Source: Pezicula radicicola
Lineage: Eukaryota; Ascomycota; Leotiomycetes; Helotiales; Dermateaceae
Assembly (NCBI GenBank): GCA_003008705.1
Contig: PDUO01000006.1
Location: forward strand, 629,295 to 693,294
Direction: 5' to 3'
DNA length: 64,000 nucleotides
Below, piece after piece: positions 47,375 through 59,664 of the stretch. Both the position numbers and the translations under genes were made by a program. Below the pieces are notes generated by a model. It ran no database searches, was not told where the DNA came from, and saw nothing but the letters and a program-made list of their open reading frames with translations. How positions within the stretch are numbered: position 1 is the stretch's first letter; the number at the start of each line of letters is the position of its first letter.

Positions 47375-50116
47375 TGCGACATGTGCACGATCCACGGCGG
47401 TGAAGAGCATTTGGAGGGTAAGGCTGAAGGAAAAGCTCTCCTGACTGCAGCTCTAGAGCTCCTCATTGGTTGTTATCGCGAACTGCGGAGAGTCCGACCC
47501 ATGAGAGAGCACCATGCTTGGCACGGTGGAGGGTGCACTGGCTTACAAATGGCCTCGCAGCGGTGAAAGGGAACCGTGACGTTTTTTTGCTTCCTCCTCT
47601 CGTTGCTATCATTATTGACTCACCAGATGGATAACAATTCTAGGAAAGACCGAGTATGCTTTCGGATGCGTCTCTTCCTCGGCCTACCTAGCTCGGAAAT
47701 CTTTGTGCGTGTGTACTTTGTATTGGTGAATAGGGCTCTAGAGGCACGGAGTACCACTTCAAGCTTCAAGTATATCTTCTTGTACCACCTGAACCCGACT
47801 GAGTGGAAAGTTGAGCCGCAGCCCGCAGCACGCTTCGGCGTCAGCCTATATCTCCACAATAGTAAAGATTCATGGCATCCATCCCCTGATACGCTTGCCC
47901 GTAGTCCGATAGGCTATTCATGCTTAGCGACGCCGACTAAGGGAGGCATCAAATTGAATGGAATCGCTCGTTTAATCGGCAAACTTTAAGGAGAAAAGTC
48001 ACGGGCAGATAAGCTCTCAATGCATTGGCCTTTCTGGGATCTATTATTCCCGCTGAAAAGACGCATGGGTGTGACGATCTGATACCCTGCGGCCAATAGT
48101 AATCCAAATATCGTTCGCCAGCAGACCATTTTCCAAAAAGGGAGGCGAGCTTCGTATGAACCTTTCCATTTGAAGGTCTTAGGACCATAACAGTGCTATA
48201 TATTCTTAAATTGGTCGTGAACAAGGCGTAAGTGGTAAATGAAGCTCACATATTAGTTGCTGCGTGCTTGATTCCTTGAGGATTTCATTTCTGGTCTCAA
48301 AATATCATTTCATTTTTGATGGCGGAGCCTGCCAAATCATAGGAGTGATTCGTGGGGTGCTAACACAGTGCTTGTTCAAGTAAACGTCCCAGCCACTTGA
48401 TGTCAAGAGACGATCTCTGGAATCAATCTTCCGAAAGACATACCAACCTTGAAATAGTGATACATGTATGTTATGAAAGTGTCTCAGACTCTTAAAAGGA
48501 TAATGCGACATGCGACGTGGCAACGACCCATTCCCAAAATTCATGAATGCGGCAGGAATAGGATACGGTGGCGGGGATCCTCTCCGGTACTTTGAATACC
48601 AATTGGGAAAAGGTACTGTATGTATGTACATACACTTGCAGACCCTTTCCACTTTGGGAATTTGAAGATATATAGTCAACTTGGACCGAGACTATGTGTG
48701 CTTCCCGCGAAGCTTTGTAAGGACAGTATTTTTGAAGCTCCTAAAAAAAATTAGAAGTTTACCAGGTCTCTGCACCAGCTCCGTGATGGGCGCTTATCGT
48801 ATTCTCAGGCGTCATGATCCCAGCCATTATAATCGTAAAGGGAGCAATCATCTAGCTCCTTTCAATCACGCTGCATATAGAACTGGTAGGAAGCTCAGCC
48901 ATTCGATTCCCAGCGCTATGTCCATGGAACAGACAAGGCGCAGCCCCTTGCCCTATTAGCCCTGACGAATAACGCAGTAAGAACTTTAACACCACTTCTC
49001 CGGTGAATGAAAGCCTCCCTCAACCGTTACCATCAGCATGGGCAACATCTAGAAGACAGCTCTGACAGGAAGTCGAAATAAGCTTCAAGGGTAGCCCATC
49101 CTTCGAGGATGAAGAAGGAAGGGCGATACGTGATAAAGAGCCGTAAATAACGGGGATGATGGTGCTCAGACACGTTCTTGCTTTTGTACTGTACTTGTGT
49201 AGACACCTCGTCAGATTATGTGAACAAGCCAACGAGGTGCATTTTCCCGTGTGATGGTGCTGAATAACCAGCAAATCACGACCGGAAGCATACTTTCAAG
49301 TTACCCATGAGACTGGAGACGGGGATCTGATATCGTCCATCCCATTACCTGCCGCGCCCAACGCAGTCAGGTAAACGACCCGACCAAACTTGCCGGGTCA
49401 AAGGGTTTTTGTAAACAACGATGATATGGTGAACAGCAGGGAATTGGTATTAACCCATTCAGACCCTCCTCCTTATTCCTGAGGACAAGCTGCGCACTAG
49501 AAATAAATAAATAAACTTCTGCCTTCAGCTGTTCAAAATATGAGTGCCAAGGCTAATCACGTTTCGAATCGTCATTGAAGCAGCTTCGCCTGGTCTTCAT
49601 ACTTCCAACTACTTACTCGTTGATGCTAATTTTGTACCCAGATAAATATTCAGCTTCAAAGAGGAAGCGTGGTGATAAATCTGAGTTTGTGAGTTACGTC
49701 CGTAGGGCATACTAGTAACTCCGCAGGCGTTCTCTGCAAGCGGATTTAGATTCGGATATCCAGATTAGCTGCAGCAGCCAATATCTCATGCGGAGTTTGA
49801 TCGCCGATGTTTAAAGTGAAGGCTGGCCGAGTCATTTGCTATAGACTGAAACAGAAAGCTTCATCACGACTGCAGAGGTTCTGGTGGTTCTCCAAGACAC
49901 AATTTCGAATAGGCTTGCTGCCTAACGCCACGAGAAGTAGATTGCTTTACCGCAATTTGGAGATATGGGAAGGAGCAAATCTCGACTGTGATGCGAGCTT
50001 TCGCAACGTGTTCATCGTGTCTGTGAGCCATGCCGCCCTCGTTCAGGTCCCAGGTGGCACGGTGAAGGAAGGTCGGGTAGGGCTGAGCACTGGGGAGACA
50101 CAATATTGACGGTCAT

Positions 50117-50237
50117 GCGCAGTGGTGGAAGTGGTGGAAGTGGTGAAGCAAAAGCATGTTGCCATAATCGGCCCTTCAGGAATGATACATCCCGATTGAT
50201 TGAACGGATTGATTGAATGATTTGAATGATTGATTTA
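50117..50237. repeat. Two simple repeats (GTGGTGGAA and GATTGAATG types)
   Basis: At 50117-50150 the nonamer GTGGTGGAA recurs about three times. At 50194-50237 GATTGA, GATTGAAT and GAATGATT units alternate. Both are in non-coding sequence. Confidence 0.65.
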
Positions 50238-52776
50238 CCGTTACTGGCAGCTGTTCGAGTCTGTTGCACTACCACTACGCCGTAAAGAGGGGATTCGGGC
50301 GTGGGCGATGTTTTGGCGTCTGTAGCGTCTTCACCGTCGTGAACTTGACAGTTTTGGTGTTTAGGAGACGACAGAGTGAAGTTGACTGGCTCGTTTGGTG
50401 CGAGCTTGGCCGACCAGGGACAGAACTGGCGGTGGAGAAAGTTCAGAAAGGCGGGCAGGGTGTCGGGTCCTCAGGAAGGCCCCTGTGAGATTGCCAGGAT
50501 AGCTGCAAGTATCCTGGAACTGGACCCGGGAAAGTGTCTTGGTAATCTGCTGGCAAAAATAAACATATGACAAAGCACGTGGGAAGCCCGAAGCAGAATC
50601 CAACAGAGATCGAATCGGCCGGGGTGCCCAGGATGCCCAGCGTGGCCGGGCCCTCTGGAATGAAGATCGCCAGGCATGGGCAGGGGTGGACGACACCACC
50701 CTCAACCCTGAACACCGACCCTCTTCAGACCTCAGTCCATGCCCCTCCTCGGTGGCTAAATGGGAAATTGATACAGCTCCAAGAGCACTCGAGTACCTAG
50801 GTACAGTAGTCGCTGTGACAGCTGGTGCTGGTGAACAAACGAGGTAACAAGCTGCGAATTGAAGAATGAATGCAGTATGCAGTATGTAGCATGCAGCACA
50901 CTCATGCAGAATGGCTGAATCATCAACGATCCTAACCCTAAACGAGGTGCGCCGTGGTATCGTGACATCACAAGTTGTCTCGATCGATTGACTTTCGTTG
51001 AGATGTTACCGTACCATACTTTGAATAGTATCAATGTACAAGACAGAGTTTGTTCTGTGACCTCACAAGTTCCCTCGTCAACTACTGTGACTACGGTGGC
51101 TACTGTTCGCAGCCTCCTCAATTGAAGGTTGTCTAGATTCTTTCCAGTTTCAATTTCACGTGTGCGATAATTGCAAAATAATGGGAATGGGAATGGAATG
51201 GGAATAGGGAAAGGGGACGAGGGGGAAGGGTGTATCCGGTCGCAAGGGCGTAGTTTGACACCAAGATGGCACAGTACCGTACAGAAAAAAAAGTCAACGT
51301 CGCCGAACTCCTCGCTCAAGCCCGCCGGGTATGTCGATCGATCTGGCAGTGAGTGAGTGTCTGGGGGTTACATCTTGCTAAGCGGTCAGTAAACTGTTTT
51401 TTTTTTTTTGCTTTTTCTTTTTTGTATTTTTAATTGACTGAAATTTGGATTTGGAAGCGACCCGACTGATTATTTGGGATGGACCGTTTCCCGAATTTGG
51501 GATAATGAGGCCACGGTCCTTGTCCAAGTCAAGTGCGGGGGCCCTGTGATTGGCTGCTTGATACGATGGAAGATTGGATTCCAGGCAACCACATATGTCC
51601 CTCCTCGACTCCTCGACCGCCCGCAAGGCTTGGGCTCAAGAGGCTAAGAGAGGTATCAGTGGTATCAATCACACACGCCGAGTGCTTTGTGCTTTGTGAA
51701 GCAATCTTGTGCCATCCCTATCATTAAGTGCCAGTGCTATGGCCGGCAGTGGCAGGATGAAAATCAAATCCTCAAATCCCCTGGACCTGTTCTGGCGCCC
51801 GCCGCTGCCGTCGTCGTCTAAAATAATCAATCAATAGATCGATTATGTATTATCATTCGAGAAACTCGGTAACCAGCTTTCCAGCTTCTTTAGGGCAAGG
51901 CTTGGCTGCTGTGACGTGCGTGCGAATGGGAAGAAAGGCATCGGGTTGTGACAGAGTGCTGAGCCAAACTCTCGTCGTCGACTACAGTATTGAAAGTAAA
52001 AGGTCCCCGCTGCTGCGGAATTGTGGAATTGTTTGTTGTCTCCCCATCTCGTAGGGCTGCCACTGCTCCCAGACCATTCGCGGATGTAGCGCGGATCTAT
52101 TCGTAGCAGGAACCAATGACGCGAGGTGGTGTCTGGCGCTGCTTTATGCCAACAATCCTCAGCCCCTGCTCCTCCCCCAAGTCGAGTTAATTAATAGACA
52201 TTTACCTATCTCGCCAGTGCCATCCATGGCTTCGTGGGGCTCTAGTGCCCATCACTTTCGTAAAATGGGCTGCCTGCGACAAATTTGGTCGATGCACCGG
52301 GCTGACCAGCCACAACCTACAACAGTGCCAGGATCCTCTCCGACCCAGTCAGGCTAGTCAAAAGTCTCAACTCATGCTGCAGAATGGCGGCCGGTGCTCT
52401 TTAGCGCTAGGCACGGCCGCTTTTGACCGTTTACTTCTTCCCATCATGTAGCAGGGGATCGAGCCAAGAGGCGCAGGTGGAGGGTGTGGCAGCTAGGTTC
52501 ATTGCCGCAGGGATTATATGCTGCAGCTGAAGCTGGGGGCCCAAGGATCCTGGGAAGTGGTAATGTAGGTTGCTAAAGTCCGACTGACTGCGGCCTTGCT
52601 TCCCTCCGGCACATTCAACATATATACTGAATCCAGACCCCGATTCAATGTTATACAAAGCTTCCCTTGACATCACTAACTCCCTCTTCCAGAACTCAAC
52701 CAAAGTATCTATTTCTTACTTATATACTTGAGTATTTCCAGAAGCTTTGTACTTGGTTCACTGAACAAACCCCACC

Positions 52777-53678
52777 ATGTCTCGACAAACCTATCCCTAC
52801 TCCACAGCGACTGCTGCCAGACATATCACCAACCATGGCACCAGCAGTGCCTTCAGCAGCTCTGCCAATCCAGATGAGGATTGGACAAAGATATCTGATC
52901 TCGCCGAAAGAAGGCGCATTCAGAATCGCATTGCTCAACGCAACTATCGTGAGTAGCTTCATCCAGCCTTACGTCCTGCAAGCCACTGACACATGAAATA
53001 GGCAAGAAGCTAAAGAGACGTTTGGAAGATCTCGAGCGACGGGCAGGATCAACCTCAGTATCACCACCTCAGTCACATGCAGTTTTGGACACCCAGCGGC
53101 CGAGCGACAGCAAACAACAACAGTACAAGCGAAGCCCAGAGACCACTCAAAGACAAGTCGAAACCAGACAGATGCCAAACCAATATACGCCACCAATGCA
53201 AAGTGAGGAGGAATTCCCAATGTTTTCTTCCCATGGATACGAGCGCGAAGGATCAAGAACGCCTCCTCTCACCTACCACACATACCCTGCTCCAGAGGAC
53301 ATCAACTACGCGCCATACCCTTCGCAAGCATATCACTCTGACCGCTCGGTATCATACGGAGAGTACATACCCGCAGTCACTCTGCCTTCAATGATGCACT
53401 TCAACGATGCATTGAAGCGAGAAACACAGGACACAATGAGCCCGTACCATATGAGCTACTCTGGTACTGTGCCGGTCATTGATATTCAGCAAAGTTATGG
53501 ATATGACGATCCCACTGTAAGTCGAATTCCACGACATTTGATTGGGAGCCATCCTAACAGATGACGGTAGACACCACCTCTCTCCACCTCGTGGGATCAC
53601 TCTGGGTCCGAATCGGGGTACCATTATCCCACCACACCACTGTCAATGCCAGCATCACCCCAAATGGTGCAAATATAA
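52777..53678 (+). CDS. Small bZIP transcription factor
   Basis: Nuclear DNA-binding protein of 264 residues. Exons 52777-52948, 53002-53516 and 53571-53678. The basic region is built across intron 1: DEDWTKISDLAERRRIQNRI, then AQRNYRKKLKRRLEDLERRA, at about residues 33-75. The basic region is strong but the zipper after it is short, as in many Pezizomycotina bZIPs of this type. The remainder is Pro/Ser/Tyr rich, and the C-terminus TPPLSTSWDHSGSESGYHYP fits the fungal family pattern. The third exon uses GGTAG at 53570; a CTAACAG acceptor at 53560 is also open but gives a less protein-like tail. It sits downstream of the longest ORF-free region here, which suggests complex regulation. Confidence 0.88.
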
Positions 53679-55006
53679 GATACGTTTAGTTTGGAGTGGA
53701 ATCGCGGGATTGTAATGTGGACAAGTGATGAATGCTTTGTGGCACAAAAAGGAGTTTTAAAGCGCTCGACATTCGTTCTGAGACAGCAGCGATAGCGGGA
53801 TTGATTTTTGATTTTTTGGGAAGACAGGGAAGCATGGTAGTCCGGTGTTCGTTCTTTTTTATCCACCTAATAGGTGTATTGCGGGGTTTTCTTCTGGTCT
53901 TTACCCACTCAGTGTACATACCCAAGCTTTGGAAGGCTTTAGCGGATATCCAGCTAGGAGGATGGCTCCAAATTGAGATAGATACGAAAAAGAAAAAACT
54001 CGTTACTCAACAAGCCCTTCTGCAGATTGCAAGATCAAAGCGTGCCCTTCCTACCAGCCTGCCATGCCAATGTGCTGGCACCAGTAACCCTAGAACTTTT
54101 GGAGGAAGTGTTTCGTAGCATCGCGTGGCCCCCACCTCCTTCGTGGCGCTTTATCTTCCTCGTACATGTGAATCAATCACCTGCAGCCTTGCAGGGCCTT
54201 GCATAGCCTCGCAATAATACCACACATAACCTCGCCGTACCAACTACAGTCTAGGTACGGTGGTCGGAGACTGGCTAGTCTCCCGAGTCTCCGCAGCGCA
54301 GCATTCGTGTCTGAGCTCTTGGCGAAAATATTCAAATAATAGTAATAATAATCTTGGTATCTGTACGAGCAGAGGCGGGGAGGTGGCACAGTACGCAGTA
54401 GGGAGAAAAGTCCAGTCCTTTCATGCTCCTCTGATTGCGTTGCACCGCTTCCCGACGGCGGCCTTCTGATTCGTTGCTTTCCGAATCGGGGTTAGTGATC
54501 GTTGAGGTCGCAATTTCGCAGCCTTGGGCCTTTCCACCAGTTCGGCCATTCAGATCAAAATTCAGCTGCTCATGCTCATGCCCATCATGCTCATCATGCT
54601 CCTGGAGTCCTGGGCGTAGTACTTCGTCCAGTACAGTAGTGACAAGTGAGTGACCGGGTATCCGCTAAGTCCGACGCCTGTTGATGACTATTGATGCTTG
54701 TTGTGCACAAGATTGGACTGTACAGTACATGGAGTTTACATGTAAAGCTGGGGGTCTCTAAAGACCGTCAAGTGGTTTGGTTTGTTTCTGGCAAGTGTTT
54801 GCGATCGAGTTACCACCTTACTGTATCGACTATAGAGTGCTGACATAAGGTCCCCTACCTACCAACCTACCTACCTCGGTAGCTTTGAACACCGGAAGAT
54901 GGGGAATTTGCTTGGCAAGGCTTGCATCACTCAGCACTCAATTCTAACAACCAAAAAGTCTTAACGTTTTTGTACACCACAAACCAACAAACTAACATAT
55001 AAACAA
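53679..55006. other. Intergenic between the small bZIP gene and the CIA30 pseudogene
   Basis: About 1.3 kb without a supportable gene. It contains a CATGCTCAT-type repeat (54567-54602), an ACCTACCT repeat (54855-54877) and TACAGTA motifs at 54631 and 54720. The first 300 bases should be the bZIP 3' UTR. Confidence 0.5.
54567..54602. repeat. CTCATG/ATCATGCTC simple repeat
   Basis: Imperfect tandem units of CTCATG and CATCATGCT in non-coding DNA. Confidence 0.65.
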
Positions 55007-55881
55007 ATGCCTTCCACTTCCCACAGCACGCAAACACTCTCGCTCTTCGGCGATGACAAGTGCGCAACCCTACCATCATCATCCTACAACCCTACCCTGT
55101 CCAGACTTCCTTCCTGCACCTACACCTACTGACAAATTCCTATCCGAACAATCCGTGGTCCCCCCTAGACTGGACCTCGTCAGACGACCGTGTACACGGA
55201 GGCTCCTCTCAGTCATACCTCGACTGCGACCCCTATTCACCTACCGCCGTCTTCTATGGAACACTCAACATCAAGACACTTGGCGGAGCGGGATTTGGCT
55301 CTCAACGGACTAGCAGTATACCTTGACTCTTACAGATGAGTTGTTGCCGAAAAGTCCGAATGGCCGAGAACAGAGTACGGTTAGTTGGGAATATGATTTT
55401 AGAGGGGAGGCGAATGGTGCTTCTCAGCAATTATTCGTCGCTTGGGATGAGATTAAGCCAACTTACAGAGGTCAGGAGAATGACGATACCAAGCCTTTAG
55501 ACTTGAAGAATATCAAGCGGATTAGTCTCATGATGAGAAGGTAAGACGTCTTCCTGTCTCTCCTACGCTGCTTTTCCAGATCGAGTCACTGAGTTCTCTT
55601 GAGTAGTCGCCTATTTCGGCTGCAAAACTATGTTAATTACTGGACCTGGCCCAAGTCTTCATATTAGAGTCTATTCTCATTCAGGTTCATTTTCATGATG
55701 CAGTGCATCCAACCGGAACTTGACGTCGCCCAGAGAGCGATGTTCTTTCTCGATTTTACTTTGCATTCGCAAATTCAACACAAGACCATGCTAACAAACA
55801 TCTAGTTTTTTCGGCACGCAAGAAGGTCCATTCTCTGTCACAATTAAGTCTATCTTAGCGACTACAATCCATTTATCGTGA
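55007..55881 (+). pseudogene. CIA30-domain protein (NADH:ubiquinone oxidoreductase intermediate-associated protein 30 fold), broken
   Basis: Clear pieces of a CIA30-fold protein in different frames. Frame 1 reads SPLDWTSSDDRVHGGSSQSY and FYGTLNIKTLGGAGFGSQRT, then stops at 55324-55326. Another frame resumes at once with YTLTLTDELLPKSPNGREQS, TVSWEYDF and LDLKNIKRISLMMR. After a 265-nt intron (55541-55805) it ends FFGTQEGPFSVTIKSI. Family members have roughly 25-30 residues between the two pieces (the WDLSGYDG region), so this looks like an internal deletion with a frameshift. The N-terminal ATG at 55007 (MPSTSHSTQTLSLFGDDK) is also in a different frame from the domain, and no simple intron repairs this. 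A sequence or assembly error is the main alternative. Confidence 0.75.
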
Positions 55882-57908
55882 GAGGGTTTAAACCCCCTAT
55901 ATCGAGATGATCTGGACATGCAAGAGAGTTCTCAAAAGATCCTCGATGAAAAGACAAGCATAACATCACAACCAAAGCAGCAAGGTTGGCTCGGTTGGTT
56001 AGGCTCATGCATCGTATCATAGAACTACCTCATCGTGCCTACATTCTGAATAGATAAATGTAAAATTGGTTAATCCATGTTGCTCTGCCGAGCTTTTTGT
56101 AGCTCCTGCCCCTATTTTAGCGAGCAACTCCCTTCCTCGAGGCGACCCGGCAATTCACCCCCGATGAAAACACCCTAAGAAAATCCACGCCTTGAAAACT
56201 ACACATACATATCCCAATACTACACCAACCTATAGTTTCACATTCAACCCTTGAATCCAACCTGGTTTCTTCGTGAAAATGACTAACTCAACTCCCATGT
56301 GCGCCGCTTCGGCCGAACTCATTGCCAAAGTCTCCGCCGGAGTTGCTTATAAATCCGACTTACCGGACGAAGTAGACCCGAGGACCTATATTCCCCCACA
56401 GGACCCTAAGTCATCATACCTACCTACTCTGCCTAGGTAGGTAAGTAATCATCTCACTCACAGACCCACTCGGCCAAAACGAGATTACAAAGCCCCATCA
56501 CAAATCAAAAAGTGCACGTTTCGCATGCATGTAAAGACAAATCAAATCATGACTGCCTTAATCGTACATAGTCTCTTACTACCATAGACCGAATGACTCT
56601 TTGATTTGGATTTGCATGCAAATTACAAATGCCGAGGATTGCTTACATGCTTGCTTTAGCGCCTTTCGTAGTGTATGCATGTAGTATGTTGTTGACAGGA
56701 ATGTATGGAATCACTGGACTAATAGAGAGCACAGCATACACCCTTTCTGGACCCTGACCACCCTCTAAACCATGAGGTGACGGTGGCCGTGGCCGTGTTA
56801 CGAGTTACGGATTACGGATTACGGTTTTCATAGGGCTGTCAAGGCAGCGTGAGATTCTATCATTCCGGATCATTCTGGTCAGGTTCATTGCAGTAGTCTA
56901 TCTGTCTGTCGTCGGTCTGTACAGTAGAGCGGTGTGCAATTGTGGAGGGATGGGGGAGCAGACGGGGAGTGAGATGTGAGATGTGTGGGATGTTGAATGT
57001 GGGATGTGGTCAGCATGCAGCCCTATGAAACTATGAAACTTTGTGCATGCTTACAGGTCGTTAGTTAGGTACGAAGGTACGTTATGTATACTTGTACTGG
57101 CAGGTTATGTCATAGGTCATGTCAGCACGGTAGTATCCGTGATTTACCTATTTCCTCACTAAGTATCACATAGTAGAGATCAACTCCCTTTTTTTTACTT
57201 AAAATATCTATCTCTTTTCTGTTTTCAGCTCTGAGAGCATTTTTTGATAGAAAATGTGATTGTTTCTGCTTAATGCACAGGATGACTGCAATGCTACGCT
57301 TGGTAATCTGTTTATTTTTGAAATGTGATTATGAATGAAAGAGCTAAGTTGGCTTGTATGCAAAGAGCTGACTTAATAGATGAAAGGTAATAGTTACGAG
57401 ACTGAAGGTTGAATGGCGGTGGCTTTGAACTTGATTATTCAATTTGTCCTGTAGGTTGAGAGACTTACTTGTTTGAGGAATGGAATACCATGGCTTAGAG
57501 CTGAATTGTGGACTCAGGGAAAGGTTTCATGAAAATTGACTGGTAAAGTAGGTTGCGAGAGTTGTGATACTTACCATAATGAAGAATGAAGTACTCAAAT
57601 TTAGTTGGCTCAGATATAGTAGCAAGTTGTTCCTTGTTCAATTTGCGGGGATTGAAAACCTAAAAGATTCAGTTTTTTTTTCATATCACTCATTCATGAT
57701 CAATTGAATTTTCTTAATACATCATAAAGAGCTTGATAGGGTAATATCAAGGTAACGCGCCCAAAGCAACTCTAGAAGCTTTTCCCCCATAAAAACCAGT
57801 CCGAGTAAAAAGCACGCAAATGCAGTAAAGAAGCATCCATCAACATTAAAAGGCTTAGAATGATCGTGAGACATCCGCCGAGCTTCAGTTATAATTAAGT
57901 GAAATGAT
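55882..57908. other. Intergenic downstream of the CIA30 pseudogene and of ARG1
   Basis: About 2 kb without a clear gene except a doubtful small ORF at 56279. It contains G/T-rich simple repeats (56797-56823 and 56970-57010) and turns AT-rich from 57.1 kb. The last few hundred bases should be the ARG1 3' UTR. Confidence 0.5.
56279..56440 (+). CDS. Possible small or partial ORF, 53 codons
   Basis: An ATG-initiated ORF whose translation has good amino-acid balance (MTNSTPMCAASAELIAKVSA, then GVAYKSDLPDEVDPRTYIPP). It ends at a TAG that overlaps a GTAGGTAAGT donor-like site, so it could be the first exon of a decayed or unseen gene. I recognise no family. It could also be chance. Confidence 0.3.
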   Translation: MTNSTPMCAASAELIAKVSAGVAYKSDLPDEVDPRTYIPPQDPKSSYLPTLPR

Positions 57909-59664
57909 TTATAGTCTCTCTCCCTTGGCAGCCTTTGCATCACCGTACTTCTTCAGGCGGATAGCTTGGACGCTGATGAAGCCAGTGGTGTCGCTTGGAG
58001 CGAAAGCACCGATCTCGTCCATGGAGGACTCACTAGCATCGTACAGCTTCTCCGTGTCGGATGAACGTCCAAGAACGCTGAAGGTTCCCTTGTAGACACG
58101 GCATCGGACTTGACCGTTGACACTCTTTTGGGAGGCAACGATGGACTCCTCGAGGAACTCACGCTCTGGAGAGAAGTAAAGACCGTTGTAGAGGATCTTG
58201 GCGTAGTTGAAAGTGACGAATTGATCACGGAGAGCACGAACCTCACGGTCCATAACAAGACCCTCGAGATCAATGTGGGCGGATCGGAGGCAGGTCAAAC
58301 CAGGAGTCTCGTAGCATCCACGGGACTTGAGACCAATAAAACGGTTCTCAACAATGTCAATACGTCCAACACCGTGTCGGCGAGCGATGGTATTGATCTC
58401 CAAGAAGAGCTCAACAGAGTCAGTGATAGTCTTGCCGTTGGTGATAAGCTTGCTTGGCAGACCCTTCTCAAAAACCAATGTGAAGTCCTCTGGCTTGTCT
58501 GGGGCGGCAAGTGGGTCAACGGTCAACTTCCACATATCGGACGGAGGAGTGACATCTGGGTCTTCTAGAATACCACTAGATAACCAGGGAGTTAGCATAC
58601 TGATTAACCTAGCTTTTTCCAAGAATGAAATGGTGGATTTGCTATTTAGACAAGGGTTTGGCGGAAATGGAATATATACTTACGCCTCGTAACTGCAATG
58701 AGCCAAGTTCTCGTCCATAGACCATGGCTTAGCCTTGGTGCTGCTAACTGGGATACCAGACTGGGCAGCATATTCAAGAAGATCGTTACGGCCAGCAAAA
58801 CGCTCGTAGAAAACGGGATCGCGCCATGGAGCAATGACCTTGATAGTGGGTTGAAGAGCGTAGAATGCAAGCTCAAAGCGAACTTGATCGTTGCCCTTGC
58901 CAGTGCAGCCGTGAGACACAGCAACACAACCTTCCTTCTGAGCTACAGCGATTTGACGACGGGCAATGACTGGTCGAGCGAGCGATGTTCCTATTTCAAT
59001 TATTAGCCGACCCCACTTTTGGTCTGTGTGGAAGACTCACCCAAGAGGTAAACATTCTCATAGATGGCGTTGCATTGGACAGCTGGCCAGCACTGTGTTC
59101 AGAAAAGTCAGCAGAGTTTTTGACAATGGAGCAAAATTCAAGCAAGCTTCAAAAGGCAAAAACAAAGAGGAACTCACAAGCTCATCAATGAACTCTTTTC
59201 GGCAGTCCTCAACGTAGACAGCGCAAGCTCCAATCTTAGTAGCCTTTGCCTTTGCAGCTTCAAAATCCTCTGTGTATTCCCATCAGCCTTTTTTCGTCAA
59301 CTACTATCGCTAACCTGTGCCTCGTACCTTCTTGTCCTACATCTGCCATGAAGCATACGACATCGTATCCGGCTATAAACTCACATAGTCAGTATATTGC
59401 TGTAGAAAGATACAGGAGAAGCCAGAGAAATATTAGGAGTAATAAATGACTCATAACTCTAAAATGCACTTCAATGAAACTTCAATGAAATATTTCGAGT
59501 ATTCAAACACGCACCTTCAAGAAGCCACTTCAAGATACAGCTGGTGTCCAGACCGCCGGAGTATGCAAGGCAGACCTGTTTGCTCACCGTCAGTTCAAGT
59601 CCGGTTTCGCTCAGATTGATAGTGACTGCCATTGAGGAGTCAATCTTACCTTTTCCTTGGCCAT
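57909..59664 (-). CDS. ARG1: Argininosuccinate synthase
   Basis: Joins citrulline and aspartate with ATP to argininosuccinate, the penultimate step of arginine synthesis; cytosolic homotetramer. 412 residues, the usual size. Seven exons: 59664-59650, 59575-59515, 59372-59328, 59269-59178, 59092-59041, 58990-58684 and 58575-57909; phases all agree. The PP-loop ATP site is AYSGGLDTS (9-17). Other landmarks are [20 protein letters not shown], the [15 protein letters not shown] citrulline/aspartate motif, [26 protein letters not shown] and [23 protein letters not shown]. The first exon codes only MAKEK. An AGGAGTCAAT (Gcn4-like TGACTC on the other strand) lies in intron 1, which may be chance. 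This enzyme is a classical Gcn4/CPC1 target. Confidence 0.98.

Larger units (their letters stand above)
44201..52776. other. Long ORF-poor region of ordinary composition upstream of a bZIP gene
   Basis: About 8.6 kb in which no ORF, singly or spliced, gave a recognisable protein, although base composition is close to that of gene regions. It has several simple repeats (44235, 45060, 46304, 47331, 50117, 50194), many TAC-N-GTA palindromes and homopolymers (51399). The part nearest 52777 should be the bZIP promoter and leader. It could hold non-coding transcripts. Confidence 0.5.

Noticed and set aside
47576..47989. 137-codon plus-strand ORF
   Set aside because: No recognisable domain; a similar-length ORF exists on the opposite strand over the same bases, as expected by chance in stop-poor DNA.
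50931..50943. Telomere-like CCTAACCCTAAAC
   Set aside because: Only two repeats; too short to be an interstitial telomere tract and expected by chance.
50756..51319. 187-codon minus-strand ORF
   Set aside because: It runs through simple repeats (GGGAAT type at 51180-51210), and its low-complexity Pro/Phe text follows from the repeat; no family resemblance.
58110..58568. Plus-strand 152-codon ORF inside ARG1
   Set aside because: It is an antisense shadow of the last ARG1 exon, produced by its codon bias.
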